Positions 51,112 to 62,840 of a stretch of DNA of 64,000 bases are shown piece after piece. Within the stretch, counting starts at the first letter, position 1, and the number at the start of each line of letters is the position of its first letter. Where the stretch lies: the NCBI RefSeq assembly GCF_014356525.2, contig NC_052504.1, positions 65,319,114 to 65,383,113 of the forward strand, written 5' to 3'. This DNA comes from Nilaparvata lugens (lineage: Eukaryota > Arthropoda > Insecta > Hemiptera > Delphacidae). The notes under the pieces are model-generated. The model did no database searches. It had not been told where the DNA came from and was given only the letters and a program-made list of their open reading frames with translations. The position numbers and the translations under genes were made by a program.

Positions 51112-54100
51112 CAAGCATAAAAATTCAGGTACAGACGAGCGTAATTTTTTGAATGAAATAAATATAACATTTTGGAACATTGGAGGTATGTCTAACTTCT
51201 ATTTGCTGAGCGATGAAGAAATTGATGTTTTATCTAAGAATGAAATTATTATTTTATGTGAAACATGGCTCACTACAGAATGCTGTCTTCTCCCCCACTT
51301 ATTAAAACAAAGCTACAATACACTACATGTGAAGGCTATCAGGAATAAGGATGTAGGTCGACCAAGTTCAGGACTGATTGCGTTCTTGAACAAAAAACTT
51401 GTTTATGAAATTATTGATGAATCTCCTTTCTGGCTATTCTTACTGATAACTTCTGATTCTAGAAAATTTGTTGTTGGATGTGTTTACTTTAGACCATTGG
51501 ACTCATTAAAGGCGGTATTAGATCTTTTTGATGCTACTCTCTCATCAGTGTTTGAAAAATTTGGCGGTTATGAAATATATATTGGAGGTGATCAGAACAG
51601 TCGAATTGGTCTTTTAAATAATTTGATTGATCCAAATGTATTTGACGGTACTCCTTTGCAAAGTAGAAGTACACTGGACACAAATCCTAATGCAAGAGGT
51701 AAACTACTCGCTGAATACATGGAGAATCATGGCTTATATGTTCTTAATGGACGTTCAATTAGCGATAGAATCGGGAACTATACATACTTGGGTAATAATG
51801 GAAGAAGTACTGTTGATTTAATTTGAACGAACATACATGGTATTTCTTCAACAAAGGATATGTGCATTCAAGATAATTCTCTGATCTCTGATCATCTGCC
51901 TTGTACTCTAACAATTGAGGGATGCAGTAGTGGACCGACAAATCCGGCTCCCTATCCAGCTCAGAACTTTCACAGAAGACCTAAATTTATATGGAACATG
52001 GATTGTAGAACGCAGTATCAGGATCATATCGTGTCTGCTTTGGATCCCAACACTTTTCTCGATTTTGAGGCTATGTACAATCACCTACTACATGAGATCA
52101 CAATCACAGCACGGGAACTCGGCATGTTCCAGGATGGCAGAATTTCATCAGTTCGTGCAAACCAGAATAAACCGTGGTTCAGTAATGCTTGTTATCAGGC
52201 TAAGAGAACAATGAAGTCTTTATATAGAGCCTATAGGTCAAATATCCTCGACTTGGAATGTTATAATAGATTTCTTACTGGGAAAAAACAATATAAGCAA
52301 GTCATAAAAGCATCCAAACAGGAATACTACACGAAATTAAATAACAAAGTAAATAATATACATAACGCAAGAGAATTTTGGTCAACTATTCGTAAGCTAA
52401 GAAAAAGCAATACGGCCTTTGGAAATAAAATTGGAATAGATGTTTGGCAAGAATACCTGAATACTTGCTACCCAGTTATGACAAACATTAGTAATCCTTT
52501 TGTAGTTTTGGACGTCTTGCACCCCTTCTTTGACGCACCATTTTCCTTTAATGAACTGCAAAATGCTATCAGGAAATGTAAATCTGGCAAGGCATCAGGT
52601 ATAGATATGGTGACAAATGAGTTGCTGATGAACCTCCCTCTCCAAGGAAAAGTGTACATCCTCAATTTGTTCAATAAAATTCTAAATAATGAGACTATAC
52701 CAGAAGGTTGGTGCAAGATGCATATGTTTATGATATTTAAGAAAGGAGATAGAAGTGACCCAGACAACTTCAGGGGTATATCGCTGGTCAACTGCATATG
52801 CAAACTGTTTACTTAAATGCTTAGCAACCGGTTATCTGACTGGATAGAATTTGGAAATCCCTTGAATGAGGCTCAAAATGGCTTCCGTACATCCAGAGGT
52901 TGCTTAGATAGTATATTTACTCTGCATGCTTTGGTAAACTCACAGATAATGAGACAAAGGAGGAAGGTTTATACAATTTTTATAGACTTCAAGAAGGCCT
53001 TCGATTCTGTGAGTCACACACGGTTATGGCAGAAGCTTTTTGACTATGGAATCAGTCGGAAATGGATTTCAATTCTCCAGGACTTCTACAGTCGAGCAAT
53101 GGTTAGAATTGGAACGGAAGGCGGGTTCACAGAGGAGGTGCCCATCACAAAAGGTGTCCTTCGGGGAGATACAATTTCACCATTGCTTTTTTCCATCTTC
53201 ATTAATGATATGGAAGAATTCTTCTCAAGGAAAGGCTGCAGCCCAGTAAGCATTAACGAACACACCGGTCTGAACGTTATTTCATATGCAGACGACTCGG
53301 TACTTCTCTCTAATACTGTAGTGGATGCACGAAGAAAACTTAGTACTCTACAAAATTATTGCTCCGAAAATAGTCTTGAGGTAAATGTTTCGAAAACAAA
53401 GGTTTTAATTTTTAAGAAAAGTCATGGTCGATCACCCAGGGAGACGCTCTACTTTCAAAGTGAGCCTTTGGAGACAGTAAGTTCAATAAGATATCTGGGA
53501 GTGGTGTTTTCGAATTCCGGATTGTTCCATCAGGCGGCCAGTGACATGATGTGTAGAGGCGCGACTGCATCAGGATCCATCCAAAGACTTATTTTGAATT
53601 CAAAATCGTTAGCCTCCTGGGAGTCCAGGATTAAACTTTTTGATACAATGATCAGATCAGTGCTGTCTTATGGCAGTGAAATATGGGCTCTAAGGTATTG
53701 GGACCTTATTGAAAGAATTCAATCGAAGTTCATCAAATCCACGTTCTACTGGCCTTCAAGAACACCTAGCTACATTGTTAGGCTGGAGACTTCTCGTCCC
53801 CAGCTGAAGCTCCACATTCTTAATCTGGCAATAAATTGGTGGATGAAAATTCTAAACATGTGCGATAATAGATTCCCCAAAATGTGTTTCAAGAGATTGA
53901 TGTCTCTGGATAATGAAGCGAACAGGAAGTATAACTGGGTCTCACAGTTAAGAGAGCAGATTGAGAATCTTGGATACGGGAATCTGTGGCAAGAGCAAGA
54001 TGCTGCTCTTATTAAGCGTAATAAATCGGAAATTTTGAGAGCATTCAGGATGAAACTCTTTGACATGGACTTAGAACGTGCTTGCATCTCTTCAAATCAT

Positions 54101-54456
54101 CATCTGTACAGACATCTCGTTTCATACGATCCAATGGTGTATTTAAAATTTGATTATTCAGTCAGCTCCGAATTTCATCACAGATAAAATCCGTATTCTA
54201 TCTGAAAAACATCAGGTATGAAATAGATCATCAACTAACCTGTGTACTTTGCAGAGACAATAGTGTTTATGAAACCTTGCAGCATATATTTTTTGAGTGT
54301 AATCTTTACAGTGCTTTCAGACAGAGATATTTGGATCGTCATTTTTTCACAAATTTTGAGGATATGCTTCAATTGTACAACAAACAGCAACTGAATGACG
54401 TATATTTTTTCCTATCTAACACTTTGAGGCTAAGATCATTTGTTTTGTTCGAGTGA
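51083..54456 (+). pseudogene. LINE-2 ORF2: APE endonuclease, reverse transcriptase and CCHC knuckle, broken
   Basis: Endonuclease blocks: NITFWNIGGMSNFYLL, CETWL, GGDQNSRIG and SDHLPC. An in-frame TGA lies at 51824-51826 and an in-frame TAA at 52814-52816; the frame resumes after each. RT blocks: GKASGIDMVTNELL, FKKGDRSDPDNFRGISLVN, FIDFKKAFDSVSHTRLW, GVLRGDTISPLLFSIFINDM, and catalytic YADD (ISYADDSVLL). After one apparent base deletion near 54184, the remaining frame holds a Cx2Cx10Hx4C knuckle (54241-54300) and ends at TGA 54454-54456. It has no ATG before the endonuclease. Confidence 0.88.
51088..51096 (+). promoter_or_regulatory. Candidate +1 frameshift site (TTT_TTT_CGG) in the LINE-2 ORF1/ORF2 overlap
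   Basis: In the ORF1 frame the overlap reads GAC TTT TTT CGG. A +1 slip of the P-site codon from TTT to TTC enters ORF2 at GGC. The overlap window is only 29 nt, bounded by a TAG just before ORF2 and the ORF1 TAA. Plausible but weak; termination-reinitiation is the alternative. Confidence 0.3.
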
Positions 54457-54657
54457 GTGCTGCTGATGTTTTTAATTCTTTTTTTAGTGACCTCACAAAA
54501 TAATTATGAATGAACTTTGCATTGTGAATTATGAATGAACAAATGAACAAAGTTAATTTGATCTTTGATGTATAAACCATTATATAAATGTCATGTCTAT
54601 CTACATTTCCATGTAATGATACAAGGAGTATCAAATACAATGTAAAATAAATAAATA

Positions 54658-56063
54658 TTTGTAATTTATCTTTGAGGACGGGTAAATTTCCTTCAAAATG
54701 GAAGGTGGCAAGGGTTACTCCAGTTTTCAAATCTGGAAATAGAAATGATATAAAAAATTATAGGCCAATTTCTATTTTAAATTGTTTTTCTAAAGTTTTT
54801 GAAAAAGTTATTTATTCCATAATTTATGATCAGGGTCAGAGAATTATTTCACCCCAGCAGCATGGATTTTTACCTCGTCGCTCCACTGTTTCCAATCTTA
54901 TGGTTTTTAGTAATGAAGTGTCACATGTTCTAGATGATGGAGGGCGTACTGATGTTATTTACACAGATTTATCAAAAGCCTTTGACACTATCAACCATAG
55001 ACTTCTGATAAGAAACTTAAAGTGTTGGGATTCTGCGATACTCTGGTTCATCTTGTTCAGAGCTACCTTCAAGCAAGAAAACAATATGTAAAAATTCAAC
55101 AATATAATCAGAATTCTTTGAGTGCACATCGGGGGTACCTCAGGGCTCTAACCTTGGGCCACTCCTTTTTATTTTATTCATCAATGATCTCCCATCTGTT
55201 ATCAATAAATCAAAATGTCTTTTGTATGCAGATGATGTCAAGTTGTTCAAAGAAGTCAATGATCTGAGAGATTGTTATGATTTACAGATTGACGTTGACA
55301 ATTTGTCCAAGTGGTGTGTTACAAATGAACTAAAAATAAATGTAGGAAAATGTAAATTCATGAGTTTTACTCGACAGTCTTCTCCTTTCATACATGTTTA
55401 CCATATAAATGGTATACCATTAGAAAAGGTGGAATCGTTCAAGGATCTTGGAGTGGTTTTCAGTTCTGATTTTTCTTTCAATGCACATGTAGATTACATA
55501 TCTAATAGAGCTAATCAGCAGATGGGATTCATCTTGAGGACATGCTCACCCTTTGGAGACATAGTGCCTTTGGTACTGTTATACAAATCAATTGTAAGAA
55601 GCCTGATGGAATATGCTAGCGAAATTTGGAATCCATATTATAATGAACAGATTCAAATACTAGAACGAATGCAGAATAAATCTTGAGATGTATTTATTAT
55701 AAAAAGCACAATGTTTTCTGCCCGTTTGATTACCCTACCAATTCTTTAAGAAGTATGTTTGAAATTAAATCACTGAAAGTCAGACGTGACGTCAAATCTC
55801 TTCTTTTCCTTTATAATCTTTTAAATAACAAAATTGATTCTCCGTATCTGCTTTCCAAAATTAATATTTATATAAATACCATTGCTCGCCGTTCGACCTT
55901 TTCTTTTCATATCTCACGCTCCAGAACGGTGAGTCATTATAACTCTCCTCTGAATAGAGCACAGAGAATTTTCAATAGTTGTTCTCAGCACTTGGATATC
56001 TTTTGGTTCTCCCCGTACAAATTCCGTAGGATGGCGTGCGATCTAGTCGATAATATTATGTGA
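54658..56063 (+). pseudogene. LINE-3: 5'-truncated Jockey-like reverse transcriptase
   Basis: Begins inside the RT at NLSLRTGKFPSKWKVARV and continues with TPVFKSGNRNDIKNYRPISI, QHGFLPRRSTVSNLM, DLSKAFDTINHRLL, then frame shifts within 55020-55220, then catalytic YADD (LLYADDVKLF) and LGVVFSSDFSF, VRSLMEYASEIWNPY. A final shift at about 55680 leads to the C-terminal block ending at TGA 56061-56063. No endonuclease or ORF1 is present. It starts immediately after the LINE-2 3' end; whether LINE-2 inserted into it is unresolved. Confidence 0.85.
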
Positions 56064-58394
56064 TTTGTCATTTCGTGATTTGCATTTCTTTCTTTCATTA
56101 ATTTTATGTGGTAGTGATTCACAGACATTCTATTTTTCTTTTCATTGTAGGCTAAACTTGAATCAACAGACTTTATTAAGTTTTAAAGTTCAGGGTTTAA
56201 TTAATTACCTTTGCAATTTCCTCATTATGAATATTGATTTATTTGTTGTGATTTATTGATAATTGTTGATCAATTGAATAATTATTTTCAGGCCTATTGA
56301 TTAATTTATTGTAGTTTATTGATAATTGATTAATTGAATACAGTAATTATTGATTTCAAGTTTTCTAAAATTGTTAAAATCTTATATTTAATTTCATTCT
56401 CATTCATTTGACATACTTTTGTTAGTATTTTTGATTCATTCAATTTCCATTTCAGATAATTTCCAATATGAACCTGTGATACAGTATTACAGTATATTAT
56501 ATCGGATGTTCCCTGTAACACAGATATATGGTGAATCAGTTGTGATATTGACTTCAACACCGAGTGATTGAGGAATCTAATTGAATTCACTTTCCAAACG
56601 AAGTGGAATTCCCATTATTACTTGAACTGAGAACTGGGAGCTTCTCTCTGCGAGTCGGAATAAATTTAATTGAATTCACATTTCTAGAGCTCATGATGAT
56701 TTTCAAAAGCCAACTTAAATCCTGCAGTGAGTCGGTCCGTATCAATGGATTTGTGGGGGAAATGAGAAGCTGTGCCTTTCCGAGTGACACTCCACAAGTG
56801 TGAAACGTTAGTAACTGGAAGACAGGAGTCTGTTGACACATACAGGTGCATTTGTCTGTCTGCACTGCAGAATTCAATTTAGGAAAGGAAATTCGCAGAG
56901 GGAAGGCCGGTGGTGCCATCTGCTCTCAACACACACACTCACACACGCGCTCACCCAAGTTCGGTTCAGTTGGATTTCAGATTTCCAATATTTCGAATTA
57001 ATTGAACGCTTTAGCCGGCCAGGAGCTAGCGTAGTGATGAAGCTGCTACAGTGATTTGAATGCTGAAACCGTAATGATACCAGCACGGACATAGCTTAAA
57101 GCCACCAATCTGGCTGTAATTCACCCAACAGCTTTATATGGCCGCATCACCTAAACAAGCTTCTTGACTGCTAAATAAAAGAATAGATGATCATCATCTT
57201 CGTATATTATTGGTTGGTTCGCTGATAAACATATGAAAATAAGTATTGGATAGTAGACTATTAGCTGAATCTATTTCAGATTTATAAAAACTGATTTTCA
57301 GACTAAGCTGTAATGTTTGTTCCAAATTAGTGAAAAATCAAACATCTACTGTTATTTCTAATGAGGAATAATTTCAAAATGTATTGTCCTGACAAGGATG
57401 TCGATATCAATTGGATTTATCTCTTTTAAGATTACGATGACTAAAAAATATTTGATGAGCATAGTCGCGCTTCAAGTAACAAATCTTAACAAGTCATTTT
57501 TCCATTGAAGCTTTCCAAGTATTTCAATGGATGTAAACAACATAATATGATTTACACCAAGAATCCGTTTATTGGTTTTTATTCTATTCTTTCTGAAGTT
57601 CAATTGGGTACAAAAACAAATCTGTTTTTAAATTGAAATATCGTCAAATACTCTAATATTTACAGAATGAAACTTCGAAGAAGCTACGAATAAGTCGTTA
57701 ATATCCTGTAATTAACGACCACGGCAGCTCGGGGCTCCGCAATTTGGGAATGTTACCTGTCTATTCTATTCATTATAACTATTTAAAATATTTTTTCAAG
57801 ATTTAATGCGTATTATAGGAATGTTTAAGACGTTATCATGATCAATGGTGTTGAATTGTCGAAATTCACTTATTTTGGAAGATTCAGCTAGAAAACTTTC
57901 CACAACTAGAAAGCTTGCTCGAAAGATGATGAGTAACCTATACACGAAATTGCATTTCCCAGAGTGGTTTATTGACAGGGACCCGCAAACTACTTAGTTT
58001 GGGATCTTTTAGCTGTAGCGGTGGAAGATTCACAAGTGAGCACTCAATTTTGAGCGGGCAATGTAATGGCTGTGGCTGTGGCAATGGAAGGAGTGCTTCG
58101 TTGTGAATGTGGCTCTTCGCCAATTTTCCACAAGTAAAGGGTCACTCCATTTACAAGCTAGACGTGTATGTCATGCATCTATGGTACTCAATAAGCGCAA
58201 TATCTGCCACACATTGTACATTGCATCAAAATTGCTGGTCCGCGTGCTCAAGCTTCACATATCAGCAATCGGTCGGAGATTCGAATCTCATGAATATTCT
58301 GAACACTATTCGACGAAGTTGGAAGTTTCAAAGTTATTGACATTAATCAACACATGCCATTGAGTGATAACATCCATTCCACCCGACTTAGTTA
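56064..58394. other. LINE-3 3' UTR and unassigned sequence
   Basis: 56064 to about 56350 is AT-rich and probably LINE-3 3' UTR, with a short direct duplication (TTATTGATAATTG...) near 56257-56345. From there to the Helitron no gene is recognised. A small ACACACACTCAC tract lies at about 56932. Confidence 0.4.
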
Positions 58395-58927
58395 TCTTCT
58401 ATATAATAAAAGAGAGTAGGGTTGTGTTTGTTCGTTTGTTCATCTGTTCGCCTATTCGTTTGTTCGCATTAAAATATGTCAACTTGTGGATTGCATACCG
58501 GAAAAACCGGAATGATGTAGATCTCCAAATTTTGCACATATATTCTAAAAATATCAAACTCGTGCACCTCGAAGCTCAAATTACAATTTTCTTCTAGATT
58601 TTCCAAAATTAATGTTCAAATTTCATTAATGGTAAATACGATTCCACAAAAAAATAGCCAAATCATATGAACAAAATTAAAAAAGGAACATCTGTTCAAT
58701 TATTGCTTTCTACCTGATACCACTTAACCTCAATAACATTTTTCTGATAATTGATAAATATTTTCACTATAAATATAATAATAGTATTGTTTTGATAATT
58801 AATAAATATTTTCATTTTCACGAACTCTGCATATGGTGAATGTGGAACAGCTGCATCAAAGAAATTATCTCAAAACCATCTGTTTAGAAAAAGCATATGG
58901 CCTTGCGAAGCACGGGTTACCTGCTAG
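58395..58927 (+). mobile_element. Non-autonomous Helitron
   Basis: Host A at 58394, element start TCTTCTATATAATAAAAGAG, end hairpin CCTTGCGAAGCACGG then GTTACCTGCTAG, host T at 58928. The 5' AATAAAAGA and the whole 3' terminus match the Helitron at 10178-10941, so the two belong to one family. 533 bp, no coding. Confidence 0.88.
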
Positions 58928-59088
58928 TAATAACTAAATAAATGGATGAACAGATGAATGAGGTAGTTTCACCAACCAATAACTTCAAATACTCTTCTCT
59001 TAGAGTAGGTAATATCAAAATAACAGTAGCTACTATCATTGAGACAAAAAGTGCTTTTTTCAACCAAAATGTTTTCCGAAACTAACAT

Positions 59089-59812
59089 CCCTTTCCATTT
59101 GCTCTATATAATTTTTGAAGGTTCAAAAATATATTTGAGCTTCTCTCCTGGGGAATAATTAAATAGGTTTATTCATTCATTTTTGTTAACAAATCAATTC
59201 TATGCTTAACGTGACTAAACGTTGAAATTGGAGTGGAAGCAGGCTATAGTTATCTCGTAGAGATTTTCCATTTGCTCTATATAATTTTTGAACGTTTAAA
59301 ACTATTTTTGAGCTTCTCTTCTGGGGAATAATTAAATAGGTTTATTCATTCAACTATATTATTGTTAACAAATCAATTGTATGCTTAACGTGACTAAACG
59401 TTGAAATCGGAGTGGAAGTAGGCTATAGTTATCGCGTAGAGATTTTCCATTTGCTCTATATAATTTTTGAACGTTTAAAACTATATTTGAGCTTCTCTTC
59501 TGGGGAATAATTAAATAGGTTTATTCATTCAAGTATATTATTGTTAACAAATCAATTGCATGCTTAACGTGACTAAACGTTGAAATTGGAGTGGAAGCAG
59601 GCTATAGTTATCGCGTAGAGATTTTCCATTTTCTCTATATAATTTTTGAACGTTTAAAACTATATTTGAGCTTCTCTTCTGGGGAATAATTAAATAAGTT
59701 TATTCATTCAAGTATATTATTGTTAACAAATCAATTGTATGCTTAACAGGACTAAACATTGAAATTGGAGTGGAAGTAGGCTATAGTTATCGCGTAGAGA
59801 TTTTTCTGGAAA
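59089..59812 (+). repeat. Tandem repeat, period about 179 bp, 4 copies
   Basis: Units share TCCATTTGCTCTATATAATT, GGGGAATAATTAAATAGG and CTTAACGTGACTAAACGTTG. Landmark GGGGAATAA occurs at about 59150, 59323, 59502 and 59681. Units are highly similar, the first slightly shorter. Non-coding; satellite-like. Confidence 0.93.
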
Positions 59813-60315
59813 GACAAAGAATAGTTTCAGACTTCCTAAAAGTGAGTTCTCCATTGTGGGAGAAAAGTTATGAAAAACGTTCGTGTCTGACAACCATCAA
59901 ATGATATTTAGGCCTAACATAATGTTGATGAAGTCATTGATTTTTGTTGGGTTAATGGACAAACTACCTAAAAAGAAGGATCTGGATAACTAGTAGTTTT
60001 GTGAGCAGTAGACCTCACGCAGTATTCTCATCCACAAGTACCTGATTGAAACTATAGTCCTTATGGAAACACAGCAATAGACTGGCTTCTCCACACATCT
60101 GTATAATCACTTGTCAGCTGATTTATGATTAATAACTCTATAGTCTGATTTTTACTCTAATATTGGCATATGAAGGAGGCTCCTCTTTTCTTTCATATTA
60201 TCCTTGAAATGCAAAATTTCCAAATCCTTGTATATACGTCGACGCTCAATTAAAAAAGGAGTATACCTGTCAAATTTCATGAAAATCTATTACCGCGTTT
60301 CGCCGTAAATGCGCA
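59813..60315. other. Unassigned sequence
   Basis: No gene or repeat recognised. Confidence 0.45.
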
Positions 60316-60567
60316 ACATAAAAACATATAGACATATAAACATATAAACATATAAACATATAAACATATAAACATATAAACATATAAACATATAAACATA
60401 TAAACATATAAACATATAAACATATAAACATATAAACATATAAACATATAAACATAAACATATAAACATATAAACATATAAACATATAAACATATAAAAT
60501 ATAAACATATAAACATATAAACATATAACATATAAACATATAAATATATAAATATATAAACATATAC
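60316..60567 (+). repeat. (ACATATAA)n minisatellite, about 30 units
   Basis: 8-bp unit with few interruptions. Three minus-strand frames stay open through it and give Tyr/Met/Phe/Cys repeats that are not genes. It abuts the LINE-4 RT at about 60568. Confidence 0.95.
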
Positions 60568-60889
60568 AAGAGCTGAAGAATAATTGCGCCCCAGGAATGG
60601 ATAATCTCAATAACACAGTACTCAAGCAAATAGGCCACACTATTTCACAACCACTAGCCACGATTTTTAATAAATGTTTTGAGCAAGGCTACTTCCCCAA
60701 ACACTTCAAAAAAGCCAAAATAAAACCTCTCTTCAAGCGAAGAGATCCATCAAATCCTGGCAATTACAGGCCAATCAGTCTTATCAGTAATCTGGCAGAA
60801 ATTATGGAAAAGATTATAAAGAAGAGATTAGTCCTGTTTTTGAGCAAACATAAAATAATAAATGAAAATCAATTTGGATTTGCACCAAA
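60568..60889 (+). pseudogene. LINE-4: reverse-transcriptase N-terminal part
   Basis: From the edge of the minisatellite the frame reads LKNNCAPGMDNLNNTVLKQI, then FNKCFEQGYFPKHFKKAKIK, FKRRDPSNPGNYRPISLISN and INENQFGF, the first RT blocks of a LINE ORF2. Homology stops at GGATTT (60885-60890). Confidence 0.82.
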
Positions 60890-62840
60890 TATGCTACCCT
60901 TCCGTGGGTGAATGACCTCTCCAACATTCAGTTTCAGGGTGGTCATTAATTTCGAAGCCTTCTCCTCAATTTTGAGTACCTATAAGATTTCTTAGTAGAC
61001 CTATTTAGCGTTTCCAGGTATTATAGACAACCTGAGGATCAGAAAGGACAGGCCCATTGTTAGAACGCATTCATGAATGCATAATTGTGAATGGGTAGTT
61101 TGAATGGCATGTGGTAGAGTGGCATGTTTCGTAGAATGACGACCAGCATTTTTCAAGCATGGTTCTTTCAACCCGGAATGTTAGAAAGTTTAGCATGTGG
61201 TAATAATTAGGTATTTCGACGACCATGTGACAAAACTAGAATGTTCAGAGGTAAATGACTTAAATTTCAATTGAAATTCAAAAAGCTATTGTAATTGAAT
61301 AAATAATAAGATATCATAGGTTAAATCACTTACATCACTTATTCCATTTAATAAAGATCACTTAAAATTGGTAATTTAGTATTAGTTGGCCTAATATAAA
61401 TTGTATTTGTATACCGGTAGTTCACATACTCATGAGTATTAGGTTGGCTGTTTTTTATAGTTTAGGGTAGTGCACTACAAATAAATATGTATATAAAGAC
61501 AATTAATATAGAATTACAATGATTAATTTAGACTGAAATGTATTAATACTTCATGTAATTGACTTTATGTTCCTATGTCTCATTTGAATTGATTTGATGT
61601 ATTTATTCTTATTTTTGTATTGCTGTTGATGTAATTAATGTATGTTGCTTTGATGTATTGATTCATCTTATTGATGTCATAAAAATGTTATTGAATATGG
61701 AAAAGAGTAGAGAAAAGTATTAATTATTGTATGTCATGTTCATAAATCACTTAAATAGCTGAGAGTCAGGGAAGATATTTTTCATTGAATGAGCTTCATT
61801 TTTTTATCACAAACTCTTGATTATTCATTCCTCTGAAAGTAAACTGCGAGTAATAAATAAAGTTTGAAGTAGAGTCCCCAATATTGTTCAATACTGGAAA
61901 TATAAATATTGGCAAATAGTGGTGGTAGTCACAGATCCCGTATGAAGAGGAACCCCACACATGAGCGACAGGTTGACACATTAGGCTATTATGGAGGAAC
62001 GAGAACGTCCCAAGCCAGTCTGGAAGAATCGGTCATTGAGTGGTGTCAAGATTAGTGTCCTGTGTTGAAGTTTTCTCTGGGATTTGCAGACAGCAGCATC
62101 AGATATCACAATTCATAGGAGAGTGATGTGATCAAGCTACAGTGAGTCTTATCCTCAGTTTTATTTTCAACACATAGTCTACTAGAATTTAAATTATTGA
62201 TTTGTGACTCCACTAGCCAAAAATAACAACAACCTTCCAGTGTCCTTTTTAAAGTAGGGTTTAATCAATTCGTAATTTCAGAGGAACAGTTTTTTATTCA
62301 ATTTTTAGATTCCAAATTTATTTTAAAGTAGTATTTTGAATTTAGTTTTGAACATTTCTTTAAAGATATAAACTTTATTGATAATTGTATATATCGATTT
62401 TGATTCATTTAATAAATAATATTCTAGTAATTTTTGAGATTTCATCTTACTTATTCAAATTCATCAATTGATTATATTTTTGATTCAGTTTAGTTTTTGA
62501 AGCTCTTTCCATATTCCATTTTATTCCATTTGTGAGGCTTCTCAGCACTATTTCATTTTCATTTCATTCAGTTCAATTTGAATTCTCAATATAGTTCAGC
62601 AATAACTGATTGATCTATTGTTTTATTCAACAAATCCCGAATTCACGACCCAGAGTAAGAGTTCAGATTAATTTTATTCATATTCTACCATTTTCCTGGT
62701 GTTTATTCGGGAACTATCATTTCCCAGTCGAAAAGACTGGGTGGTGCCCAAAAGAAGCCATATATACTGGCAGATTATTTATTGAATTTAATTAATTAAT
62801 CTTTATTTGATTATTTCTCAAATTTCAAGTTACTTTACTG
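60890..62840. other. Spacer between two LINE-4-like fragments
   Basis: About 1.95 kb of AT-rich sequence with no recognised gene. Its left edge follows GGATTT and its right edge precedes AGATTT, both at the same point of the RT. It may be an insertion in one LINE, or unrelated DNA between two truncated LINEs. Confidence 0.4.

Larger units (their letters stand above)
50140..54657 (+). mobile_element. LINE-2 of this window: two-ORF non-LTR retrotransposon with FP25K-like ORF1
   Basis: Plus-strand element with ORF1, then an overlapping ORF2 in the +1 frame (APE endonuclease, RT, C-terminal CCHC), then a 3' UTR ending AAATAAATAAATA near 54657. ORF2 has two in-frame stops and one frameshift, so the copy is dead. 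It lies downstream of the last confident receptor exon. The 3' end directly abuts the RT of another LINE (54658 onward). Likely in the Jockey/R1/I super-group; clade not proven. Confidence 0.88.

Noticed and set aside
58262..58290. GATTCGAATC resembling a tRNA T-loop (B box)
   Set aside because: It is a short palindrome; no acceptor stem, A box or cloverleaf could be found.
59089..59812. CRISPR-like spacing of repeats
   Set aside because: Units are contiguous 179-bp tandem copies without unique spacers, in a eukaryotic genome.
60270..60661. Tyr/Phe/Cys-rich minus-strand proteins of 84-123 codons resembling membrane segments
   Set aside because: Translation of the (ACATATAA)n array.
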